Assembly (NCBI RefSeq): GCF_016097555.1
Contig: NC_054704.1
Span: 76,119,081-76,183,080 of the forward strand
Direction: 5' to 3'
Source of the DNA: Gigantopelta aegis
Lineage: Eukaryota; Mollusca; Gastropoda; Neomphalida; Peltospiridae
DNA length: 64,000 bases
The notes under the pieces are model-generated. The model was not told the DNA's origin. It saw only the letters and a program-made list of their open reading frames with translations, and ran no database searches. The position numbers were made by a program, and so were the translations under genes. Shown piece by piece: positions 35,878 through 48,500 of the stretch. Numbering within the stretch: position 1 is the stretch's first letter; every line of letters begins with the position of its first letter.

Positions 35878-37604
35878 TCAAATCCACTTAATTGGATGTC
35901 GGATTATTGAATATTTCGGATATTTGAATATGTTTGTCCTGCACGGAACCATTTGCCATTATGACAATACAAAATCCAACGGTTAATTGGATGTGTTTTT
36001 TAACGTGTTTTCGGATATTTGAATATAAAATTATCCTTGCCGAATGGCAATTGCACGTAAAACATAGGAAAGTTTGTGTTACTTGATGTGTTTTTTTTTA
36101 ATTTATGATCGTACGTAATACCATACTATCGTACATGCAAAAATGAATACTTTTAATTTTATTTAATTTCATTTGTTTGTCCAAAAAAAGGAAAAAGATT
36201 TTACAACAAACTTGTTTTCTTGTTTCTTAAATTATTTCGGATGACTCGTTATTAATCAATACATTTCTAATTACATCGTAATTAATCCATGAACTCTGAG
36301 ATTCATCTCAAATGTGACCCAATGGCCGAGACAATGCAGGACAATCAAGGATCAAAGTCGGTCATTCCCACCTTGTTGGCGGCCATGTGCGTTTCGTAAG
36401 CAGGCATCCCTTAATCTCATGTCGGCCACTTTGAAGCAGTGTATGTTTAATCCATAAATAAACACTTGTCAGATATTTTTCTCTATGAATTGTCGGTGAC
36501 AGTAACAAACAAAAGCCGTTTGCTACTAGTGTTATTTTTAGCGGGATCTTTTGATCACGTGATTTTTCCTCTGCAGCTCACAATGTGAGGCCCCATTTGG
36601 GGTGACCGATTATGGTGATTATTGTTTAAATTGTTAAATGCCGACAAAAGGTAAGTTGTAGGAGATTTTCTTAGCAAGTTGGATTAATCATCTTTTGGCT
36701 ATAAATATTGACAAGAACTATTTTTTTTCACAATGTCAACAGGCAAATAAACGGAAAGGAAACGATTTATCTTTGGCTCAGGAAATACGACGAGATATGT
36801 GCCCAGTATCTAGCCAATGCTAACCCAGAACGAGAAAAAGACAGAGAACAGGAAAAGCAGCCAATGTTTGGAGAAGGCCTTATCAGAACCGGTTTTCCGT
36901 CGCCAGACAAAAAGACATTCCAATACGGGCCCAATATTAGCGTTTGTGTTTGTGTTTTTCCTTCTGTTACATTGAATAACGGCCTTTCACTTATTTGACT
37001 TTGGCCAGTCTAGTTTACCTGTCAAATCAGTTACAAATGCACACAGATAATAGTCAGATATTTGTCCTGGTAAAATACAGAACATGGAAATGACTACTTA
37101 TAAAGATTATATTGGGTGGTTGGGGTGGGGTCTTGTTGCACTTGATTTACAAATGTACAAAGAAGTTAATAATGGCCATTTAATTATCAAGAAGTTAATA
37201 ACGGCCTTTTAATTATTTGACTGTGGCCAGTCTAATGAGCTTCCGGTGGTTTTTATTGGGTCATTAGATGCACTTTAGTCACTTCTGCTTCTAGGCGTAC
37301 AAACGGCATTGTTTGTTGTCTCTTGTATTTATCAAGTTTATAGACAAACTTGATAATGGCAACAGAGTCACAATATGGAACTTGGAATCGGTATTTTATT
37401 AACACAAAATACTTACCGGTTTTTGACGAAAATTCCACATGTCATGAGGCCCAAATTGGGAGAATCGTAATTAGGGTTTGCATAAATCAACGAGGTCTTA
37501 ATTGGGTATATCGTATGTCGAAACTGTACCTTCGGTTTATTGAATATGCCGCTTATTTGAATATATTTTTGTTGCACGAGGCACATCCAAATAAGCGGAT
37601 TTGA

Positions 37605-37640
<36 letters not shown>

Positions 37641-40600
37641 TGTGTAGTTTATATTATTAAAATACCATTTGTGTAGTGACATTTGTATTAGATTGCCTGG
37701 TAATACATAATAATATATATAGAGAATGGTATTTAAAAATCTTAGGTAACCGTTCATCATTTCTTGTGATTCTTACCTAGATAACCGATTGTTTGTATAA
37801 ACCTGGAAATTAATTATGCACTACTTGAATTGTTTTGTGACCACAAAGGCACATAGAAGTAGTTATCCATCATGACAGAAGTTTAAATCAAATATGCAGA
37901 CTGTTTACATGTGCATAATTATATTCTGTATCTACAGGGTATTTATCGAGATGGAAGGAATTAATTATTTACGAGATACAGTGTGATTTCAGCTCTGTAA
38001 TTAATTACCATCCACCTTCATACATTTTTACGGTTTCTGTCTTTTTTCCTACAATACCAGTATATTAAACATTGATGTAAGGACAGTGTTAGTTGCTGGT
38101 AATCTGTTTCAGTATTCTCTGTGTACACAGATAATTAATTTCAGTGTTTTGTATCCACGAAATGGTCACAATGTTTTGTGAATAAATGTCACATGGCCTT
38201 AGAGTGGTGCTTAATTCATTTCCTGGTGCATATTTGCGTAACCAGTGAATTATCTAATTGTAATATGTGTACTAATGATCTGTACTACAATGTATTTTAA
38301 ACGAATTGATTTTGCAAATGATATGTAATAATATTTTTCAATTGTCTAAAATCAGTCTGGAAAATATTTAGAATTAATTTGCATTTGTTAATTTTATAAG
38401 ATAAGGATTTGCATAAACAGAACAAAGGTTCAAGTGAAATATTGTTTCCTATATACATGTATATATGAAGGGTCCAAGGCAATAACCTCTGATGTCACAC
38501 TGGGTATTTTAAAATAATTGAATTTTAAAGTTTACAACTCTGTAGTAATGGAATTTATTTATACCTATATAAGCAAGCATGTTTTACCAACAACCCTTAA
38601 TGGCCTACCACAACTGTAGGTTTTTACTACATTGTGTCATTGTGGCCATGACACACAACCTTTATAATATTGACTCTGTATGGAGGGCTGAGACGTAGCC
38701 CAGTGGTACAGCACTCGCTCGATGTGTGGTTAGTCTGAGATCGATCCCCATCGGTGGGCCCATTGGGCTATTTCTCGTTCCAGCCAGTGCACCACGACTG
38801 GTACATAAAAGGCTGTGGTATGTGCTATCCTGTGGTGCATATAAAAGATCCCTTGCTGCTAATCGAGAAGAGTAGCCCATGAAGTGGCGACAGCGGGTTT
38901 CTTCCCTCAATATCTGTGTGGTCCTAAATCATATGTCTGACGCTATATAACTGTAATAAAATGTGTTGAGTGCATCGTTAAATAAACCACTTCCTTCCTT
39001 TCCTCCATAGGTTATTCCATTGCATTTTAAATGTTTGATAAAATGACGTCTGGTTCACATTGACTCTGCATTATTTTCATTTCATTATTTACTACTTTCT
39101 GTTTATTGACCAAATTTATCATAATATAGTTGTATAGTAATTAACTTGACAAAAGTGAGTTGTATAACTATTATAGTTAAGTTTGTGCAATTGACCTATT
39201 TTAACATAACATATCTTTGATATATACATAGCTAGCATGACATTAACTATTAAATGCATTTTAAATAGTCTTATATCATGTGAATTAGCATATCATATTA
39301 CTGGAGTAGTTTGCAGTTAAAAGTTACAAATATGGATTGGAGCAGATAATTGAAAACTGTGTCAAATGTGGACATCCTACATTATTCCCTGGGGGGAGAG
39401 GGGGGGGGGAGCTGGACGTAGCCCAGTGGTAAAGCGCTCACTCGATACGCGGTCAGTCTGGGATCGATCCCCATCGGTGGGCCCATTGGGCTATTTCTCG
39501 TTCTAGCCAGTGCACCACAACTGGTATATCAAAGGCCGTGGTATGTACTACCCTGTCTGTGGGATGGTGCATATAAAAGATCCCTTTCTACTAATCGAAA
39601 AGAGTAGCCCATGAAGTGGCGACAGCGGGTTTCCTCTCTCAATATCTGTGTGGTCCTTAACCATATGTCTGACACCATATAACCGTAAATAAAATGTGTT
39701 GAGTGTGTTGTTAAATAAAACATTTCTTTCTTTCTTTCTTTTTATTCCCTTGGACCCTTCATATGTAAATACATGTACACATGCATATACACACATAAGA
39801 GAAGTGTCCGAAATATGCAGTCTTCTATTCAACAGGATACTCTAGCAGTGCTTTTAATAGTCACTACCACCATTGTGTACTGTTTGACATTTTAACAAAC
39901 CTCGGCTCTTCGGTTTTCCAATTTTTTTAAGTAGTATATTTTTTTATCTCCTTACATGTTATTGATGGGGCTTGTTTTAAAAGAAAAAGACTATATTTTA
40001 TATAGTAACACGTGCTATAAGATTGCAAATTATATACATTTGGTAAATATATTTATTACCCCAGCAGGCACTCATAGCGGGGAAAATAAAAATCATGAGA
40101 AATTATAATTTCTCACTGAGAAATTATCATGCATTGGTCTAACGAACAATACTATTGGATGATTTGATGCTTACAAACCAATGACCTTGTTGGTACTAAA
40201 TATGACATCATCACAATTTGTCATGTAGTTTAAAGAGTTTGCGTTTACCGCTGTCTGTTTTTTGGTGTTTAATTTATAACAAAATGTCATTTTAATGCAA
40301 TTCATTATAGATTTTGTTTTTGTTTTTGAAAAGTATCTATGAAGGTGATTAAATTACAAAGTTATTGCAATACTCAAAACAGTGCATATAGTGGTTTACA
40401 TCGTTTCTATACGTGTACGTGCATGTGTGTCGAAAATAAAGGTTTTTAGAGAAAAAAATAGCTCAGGTAATAAATAAAATGACAAACTAGGTACCAGTTA
40501 TTATCAAATTTATGTCCCTCATGAAATAATTTTCATTTGTCACTCGCTAAAGCTCGTGACGACTGAAAAGTATTTTACTCGGGACATAAATTTGATAATA

Positions 40601-42499
40601 ACTGGAACCTCGTTTATTATCCTTTATATATCATACTTCATACAGTTGGTGAGGTGTTTTGTTTTTTCTTAATAATATTCATTAACTTGGATAAAAAAAA
40701 ATTATTTTAGTTATTTTTTTTATATTATTATTTTTTTTGGTACTTAATCCAATGAAGGTTCAAGCAAGCTGTCCTGGAACCACGTTACCGGTAGTTACCT
40801 GAACTTTTTGTGCAGGACAAATGTTAATGGTCAGTGACATTGGTTTCAGAGAGACAAGCCAGTAGCCAGTGCTGTTTTATTTTCCTAGTACATGCTTTTG
40901 TCATGGCTTATAATTTAGCAACCAAACTGCGGTCTTGCATTTGTATTCTAGCATGAATTACTCAGGAGTTTTCAAGCTACACTATATACATGTATATCTA
41001 TATATAAGCAACTTTATTATGGTCCTTCATTTTTGTAGATTATATTCACACATACACACACACAACCCTTGTAATTGCTCACATCTTCATCTCAATTTAT
41101 ATTTCGTGCTTATATCCAGTTGAGGTTCAAGCACACTGTCCTGGGCACACACCTCAGCCTGGGCTGTCTGTCAAGGACAGTGGGTTAGTTGTTAGTTGGT
41201 TAGTGGTTAGTGAGAAAGAAGGTGTAGTGGCCTTACACCTACCCATTGAGTCGTTAAAACTTGCTCTGGGTGAGAGCCGGTACCAGGCTGCGAACCCTGT
41301 ACTTGCCAGCCTTATGTCCGATGGCTTAACCATGACACCACCAAGGCTGGTAATTGCCCACAGGAATCGGCAGTGATGTAGAGGTCAGGTCAGGTCATAG
41401 GGCTTTACGTTCACATTTAGAGCAAGCTGTTGTAGCGCACGCCTGTCTTGGGCACAAGAGCCGGCCTTAGCCGGCTCCTCCGTCCAGGACAGGAAAGGTG
41501 GGTGGAGGGGAAGGAGGGACCGCCTGCACTGGCAGGTGCAAGTGAGCACCAGCAGACCGACCGTGGTCGGTAGCAGGCAGAGGGGGTGCTATGGAATTTT
41601 GAATAGAGCAAGAATTATGCCGAAAGAGAAAAGGTGCGCAAGTTTGATTAAGGACTTTGGGCGCAATTTTGAACGGTCGGTCAAAAACAAAGTTCCGGAG
41701 CTAATATAGGTTTTGACATTAGTGAATCGAGAGTAGCTCGCGTGATGTAGAGATTTCCGTGTAGTTTTTAATTCTCCACAACACTTTCTTTTTTTCCATG
41801 GCATATATTTTGGCTACAAACATGTTCATAATTGCAGGGGTTGCATACACAATATACAAATAATTAAATTGCCCTTTCTGGTATAGTGGCTTGTTCAGAA
41901 AGTTGAAGTTTGCATTTCAGCATGTTACTGGTTACTGGTTAGGTTTTTAACGTGTTCATATACCTTTATGGTTTCAAATACGCCTATCCCAAGTCCGACT
42001 TCCAATAAGATCGAGGTTCTGACACAGGGCAGGAGTTCAACATGTTATCGCCCTGTTTATAATTCATATGTACATGTAATAGAAAGGTATTTATGACCCC
42101 AATAAACTATATTTATCAGATAAGAAAGAAGATGATGTAGAATCCTCAAGAACATCATTACGTTCTCAGTCTATCCAGCTGAAAAGTAAGGTGCTTTTGG
42201 TGTGAGACTGCCATTAAATTTTTTGCTTTTATTTATTTTAATTATTTTATCCTAACATACATATACACATACAAATTAAAACTGTATACAGCTATAATTA
42301 AAAGAACTTTAAAAAACAAAAACATTAAGACTTTTTATGTATGTATAAGTAAGTTTTCAAATGATACTTTTAGTTATTATTTTCGAGAAGAAAGGGATAG
42401 ATGTAAAAGATAAAATAAAATCAAAGTTATAATATTCTACCTGGCTTTTTACATAAAAGGTTTTTTGTTCCTTTTTCTTTAATTTGATTTTATATATTG

Positions 42500-42568
<69 letters not shown>

Positions 42569-45500
42569 TTTCTGTCCGTGAGATGGGTATACTGTGTATG
42601 TACATGTATTTGTATTACGTCCATCAGATTTTTCATTACAAAATGTTACATGTAAAAATTACCTTCGAAATAATGATAGAAGAAAAAGAGAGAAAAATCT
42701 TACTCCAACAAAATATATTTGTTAGATGAGGAGGACAAAGATGTCCAATCATCAAAGACGTCTTTACGCTCTGGATCTAAGGAGTTGAAAAGTAAGGTGT
42801 TCTTCTAACACACATGCTTTTGAAATCGCTTCAATGACCAAATTGCAAGCTTGCTTTTTTCATCCTACTCGAAATTTGATCATAAATATAATTTTACTGT
42901 TGTGGTTTATATTTTAAAAAAATTACAAATTACAAACAAATATTTATTTTGTTTTTTAATTAGATGCAGTAATTATACAGTAAGAAGTATAGTTAAAAGT
43001 ATCATTTGTAGTAATTGGCCTATGAAGTGTATTGCATTTAAAAGTGTTAATACAATGAAACTCCTCTAAACTGGAGACCTACAGGACCAAAAAAAAAGTC
43101 CAGTTTTAAGACAGGGGCGGCACAGTGTAAAAAATAGTGGTACGGCTCAAAGGCAACCAAGCCAAGCCTCCGAAGAATGCGACCATTTAAGCGAGTATGC
43201 TCTCTCGGAATTGTTTATTAATGTAGATGCCCAGTAGTGAAATTAGAGTAGGCTTGCTTCCTCTTCTTTTCTAATTTTTGTTTTGTTTTGTTTATTTATT
43301 TTTTATAGGGCGGGACGTAGCCCATATTTGTGTGGTCCTTAACCATATGCCTGATGCCAAATAACCGTAAATAAAATGTGTTGAGTGCATCATTAAATAA
43401 AACATATAAAGATACCGTGTTAATGACAATAACAATTATTTTGTTATTCATAGAGACGCTCGTGAGATAACAGATATACAGAGCTAGCACAAGAGCTGGA
43501 CCATTATTGGACTCTTACTTATGCAGATATACGGTTTTGGTCATGACAGGTCGTTTAGATTTAAATAAAATATCATCTTGCATTAGAATATTTAAAATTT
43601 CCCAAAGACATCACTTTTTTCTCTGTTCAATAACACAAAGTCTCTCATTGCTTCTCTGACATCAGCTTTCCTATCTTTGTGAATGAACATCATCATCAGA
43701 TGGTTAAGTTGCTCTTGTGTCACGCTGGTGCGTAGATATGTTTTCACATGTCTTAGAGACGAAAAAGACCTCTCACTTGTAGCCGATGTCGCAGGCATTA
43801 CCAAGAGTAGTTGGAGCAGCCTTGATGTTTGTGGAAAGAGTTCCTATATTTACAGACCTGTTGTTACAAACTGTCAAAAGAGAAGTTAGCTTCTTGCATT
43901 GTGTTCTTCAACATGCATAATTCAGTATGGAGTTGGGCTTCTTCAAGATCATCTCCGAAATGATCGTGAATTTCATGTATGATGTCATCAGGAACTTTCT
44001 CTCCTGTAGCAGCCGTTTTCAGAGCAGTTTCGACTTTTGCATAAAATGCAAGAGCAAATGATTGAAACCTACGCACAATTTGTCCAGTCAGCTTATCAAC
44101 TACTTCAAAGTACAGGTATGTGAGAGCTACGCGGAAACGTGTAACTGTTCTTTTCCATTCTGTCTGAAAACAACAACAACATGATGTTCAATACTGTTGA
44201 CCACACAAGGTTCATTTGCATGTTTTCACTGTTTCAAGTTTATGATGTGTGCCGTATATTATAAGTTATAACCAGTTTAGATTTGTTAGCATTGAATGCA
44301 ATTTTTGGCAGTTCCAGGGTTGCAAGCAACAGTTTTCCTTCAGGGGCCCTTAAGCAGTCCCTGGACCCCGGCCGCAGTAAGCTTTTTTGTTCCAGCTCCT
44401 CTCACATCCCTGAAAGTAGAGCCTTCGATACATGTCTTTTGGCGTTGCATCATGGTGAGTACATGTCGACATTGGATCAAGATGAGCAGGTGCTTTTCGT
44501 TTGGGTATCTTGTTGTACATCGAATGCAGACATCTTGACCTGTACTTCATCCTAAAGTGATTCAAACTGTTCTTCTGTTCTTTCTTCCCTCAAGCAAGAC
44601 AGAGTAACATGAGCATACTGTCTTGCTTCTACTGCACAGTGTCTTCTTCTGTATGGCTTTACTAAGTGTGTCTGTGATGGAGAATAGATTTTCAGATAGA
44701 ACAAGTCCAAACACAAAAGAGAAATTTTCCATAGTCGAAATTATTCCTTTTGCAATTGCTGTGGCTTCTGTGTTACTGTATTCCTGAATTACTTTGAACA
44801 ATTCCTGAATGACCTGATAGTTGGTTAAGATGGATCTCAGGGATTCCGAATGAACAGTCCATCTCCTTCGACACAGTGATCTAATACCAGGTGAATGCAG
44901 TGATATTTCTTGTTTACGGCTAAGGAACTTTGCTTTCTTCTTAGCACTATATTTCATTGCCGTAGACATTTCAAGGACTGTGTCAAAGGTATCTGCCATA
45001 ATCTTTACTGATCTACAAGTATCTTGAATAGCAGCAAGATTGAGTAAGTGTCCCATACAATGCAGATATATAGCTCTTGGTTCCACTTCTTGGATTTGTG
45101 TTGCAACTCCAGATCGGCTTCCCGACATATTGGCAGCACCATCATAGCACTGACCACGACACCAATTCAGCGTAAGAGAAGAATGCAACAGAACATCTTT
45201 GATCAGGCTCTTAATTCACTCAGCATTTGTTCTGTCAGTTAGGATCGATCCCTGTCGGTGGGCCCATTGGGCTATTTCTCGTTCCAGCCAGTGAACCACG
45301 ACTGGTATATCAAAGGCCATGGTATTTTCTACCCTGTCTGTGGGATGGTGCATATAAAAGATCCCTTGTTGCTAATGAAAAAGAGTAGCCCATGAAGCGG
45401 TGACAGCGCATTTCCTCTCTCAATATCTGTGTGGTCCTTAACCACGTCTGACGCCATATGTACATGAAATGTGTTGGGTGCGTCATTAAATAAAAAATAA

Positions 45501-48500
45501 AAAAAACATTTCCTTTGTTCTGTCAGTTACATAGAGGCCTATGCAGTCTTCAAACCTCAAATGTTTCAGCATTCACATATCGGATGCAGATGGTGAGCTA
45601 AATAAAAGTAGAAATATGATTCTGTTAAATAAAAGAAAACAATATGTGGTTGAGTTTTTGCCAAACATTTTTGGGGGAAAATCTTTTCGAGGTTGATAAA
45701 TCTGTTTAATCAGTTGTGGCATTTCAACATTAATGGATTTCATTCTACCTGTTTCAGCCGACGAGTCCATGGAATAAACATTAGCTTCTGTCGTCTCATG
45801 AACCCGTGCTACCTTAGGTCTGGACGACAGACACTCAAACAACGACTGCTGTCTAGCCAGCATGTTTCGATTTGAGGTGGCCATGATGGATTCTTAAGCT
45901 CATGTGACTGAACTGAACTGAACTGAACGGTTTCGTAGAAAACCAATACATATCATGACAGCATTGGGTGGACACACATGACGTCACTTTAACAATGACG
46001 TCCAACACTTCTTTTATTGTATGGTAGTGGTTTATAATTTGCTTGGGGAGGGGTGGAGAAGTTTGATGATCAGTGACTGACTAACACGTCTAGATTTTTA
46101 AAAAAAAAAAATATAAAAAAAACCTCAGAAAAAAGTGGTCACGGCCATACCATCTGTGCCGCCCCTGTAAGAGGTATCTGGTTTAGAGAGTTATTTTCTG
46201 CACTGTACCTTGTTTGTAATTTACAAACAAATGATATCTTTGACAACACAAAATAAAAAAAGAGAATGTATAACCACCAAGAACATCTTTAAACTCTGGG
46301 TCACTCCAGCTTAACAGTGATGTGTTCTCATCTCTTCAGCAACCAAACTGCAAGCTTCTAATTTGCAGTGTGCCTTCTTTTTTCATTCTGAATTTTTTCA
46401 AGTCCTAAATATTCTTTTGGTACTGTGGTGCATATTTTGTATAAAGTATAAAGTATAAACATAAGTAATTATTTTGACCTCTAACTAGTTGTTATAAAGC
46501 AAGAAGTAATTAATTAAAATGTCCTTTGTACAAGTAGGCAGTGACTATTGAACTGGTTGATATTGAATAAGTTAATGATGGAATATTTCTTCTGAACAAA
46601 GTGCACTAAATACTGGTATATTTCAAATGTTAATACCTTGTACCTTGTTTGTACAAATAAAAAGGACATCTTTGACTACAACAAAGTATATTTATTAGAC
46701 CAGGAAGAAGAAGATGTACAATCTTCGAAGACATCTTTACGTTCTGGATCTAAGGAGCTGAAAAGTAAGGTGTTCTTCTAACACATGCTTTTGAAATCGC
46801 TTCAGCAACCAAACTGCAAACTTGCTTATAAAAAATACATTTTGTCAGAATTTTTAAAGTCATATTTATGGTTCATATTTTGTGAAAAGTTAAAAGCATG
46901 AATAATATAATTATTAAGAAGTAAATAAAATATTGTTTGTAGGTAGTTGTGTTTTTAACTGCTTGGTGTTGAAGATTTTAATTACATGACAATTAATCCT
47001 TCTTAACTGAGGATACTTTATTATATATTACATTTCAAAGTGGGGGTTTTTGTTGTTGTTTTTGGGGCGTTTTGGGGTTTTATTTATAAATTATTTATTG
47101 TCCCAGAGCACATCTGTAATGTCAGGGTTGGGGTCCTGAATTCATTACGTACAGAAACAGTGGTAGAGAGTATATATACACACACACAAACACACACACA
47201 GTAAAAAAAACAAAATATATATATACATGTACTATTTTAACAAAAACACAGGCACCTTTAGTTTAAAGTGCAGTGTTAATGCCATGATTGTAATTTACAA
47301 ATAAAAGGGTTATTCAACTACAACAAAATATAATATATTTTAGATAAGGAAGAAGAAGATGTACAATCTTTGAGAATATATTTATGCTCTGGGTCTGAAC
47401 ATCTGAAAAGTAGGGTGTTCTTCTAACACATGTTTTGGTCATCACGTCCGTGACCAAATTGAAATCTTGCTGATTTCATCCTACTATGGATTTGATCAGG
47501 ATTTTTCTAGTCATAAATATAATTTTACTGTTGTAGTCAATATGTTTTTTTACAAATTACAAACATTAATAATTATTTTGGTTTTTAAATACATATAGTA
47601 ATTATACAGTAAGAAGTAGTTAAAATATCTTTTGTAGGGACTGTTTTTTTAACTGGTTGGTGCTAAATAACTTAATAGCTGTTCTAAACAGTGTGAAGTG
47701 TATTGCATTTAAATAAAAGTGTTAATACAGTGAAACTCTAAAAAGAAGACCACAGAACATGATTTTGCTATCACTTCTGTAACCAAACTTGTAAACTTAC
47801 TTTTTAAAAAGATGTCCTATGATTTTTTCAAGGTGTTGTATAATAATTACAATACTCTTTATTTAGTGATACATGTACATTGTATTTGCATAGGTCAGTA
47901 TTAATAAATGATGCATCCAGGAATGGTCATAAATACACCGTCTGCTATTCAAATAGTATACGGCACTTTGGAAGTGTCATTTATAGTCCCAGAAAAATCA
48001 TAAGTGAGGGCAGAGATTCGTAATTGTCTTAACTTATAAAACGGGTGTTATAACAAAACTCATTTCACAATTCATCATAGTTATGCTACTATTATTTAAT
48101 AAAATGTATTTTGTATTGAAAAACACACTTAGTTACATGCCAAGTGATATTTTTTTGTTGTTGTTGGGATGGAAGGGAGGGGGGGGGGGGGGGGGTCTTT
48201 TTGAGGGAATAGGGTGGGAGTAGGGAAGTGAGGGATAGATGCAAAATATGAAATAATTTCAAAGTATAATGTTATACCTGGCTGTTTACACACAAGATTC
48301 TTAGATCCTCCTCCATCAGTATTATTCAGTGTGTCGGGTGTAGTTCATAACTACTATTAATAAGTCAGTTAGATTTTCCGTTACAAAGTTCTATTACCTT
48401 CTGAATTATGATTTTTTTTTTTTTCTTTAACAAAATATGTTTGTTAGATAAGGAAGACAAAGATGTACAATCTTCGAAGGCCTCTTTACGCTCTGGATTT

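Larger units (their letters stand above)
43112..46167 (-). mobile_element. hAT-type transposon, 3.06 kb, 5-bp target duplication
   Basis: The ends CAGGGGCGGCACAG and CTGTGCCGCCCCTG are 14-bp perfect inverted repeats, flanked by TAAGA on both sides (43107-43111, 46168-46172). Coding remnants on the - strand are ZMYM1/hAT-like. The 5-bp duplication instead of 8 points to the hAT5-like group. It is inserted inside the pogo-like MITE of array unit I. Confidence 0.85.
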
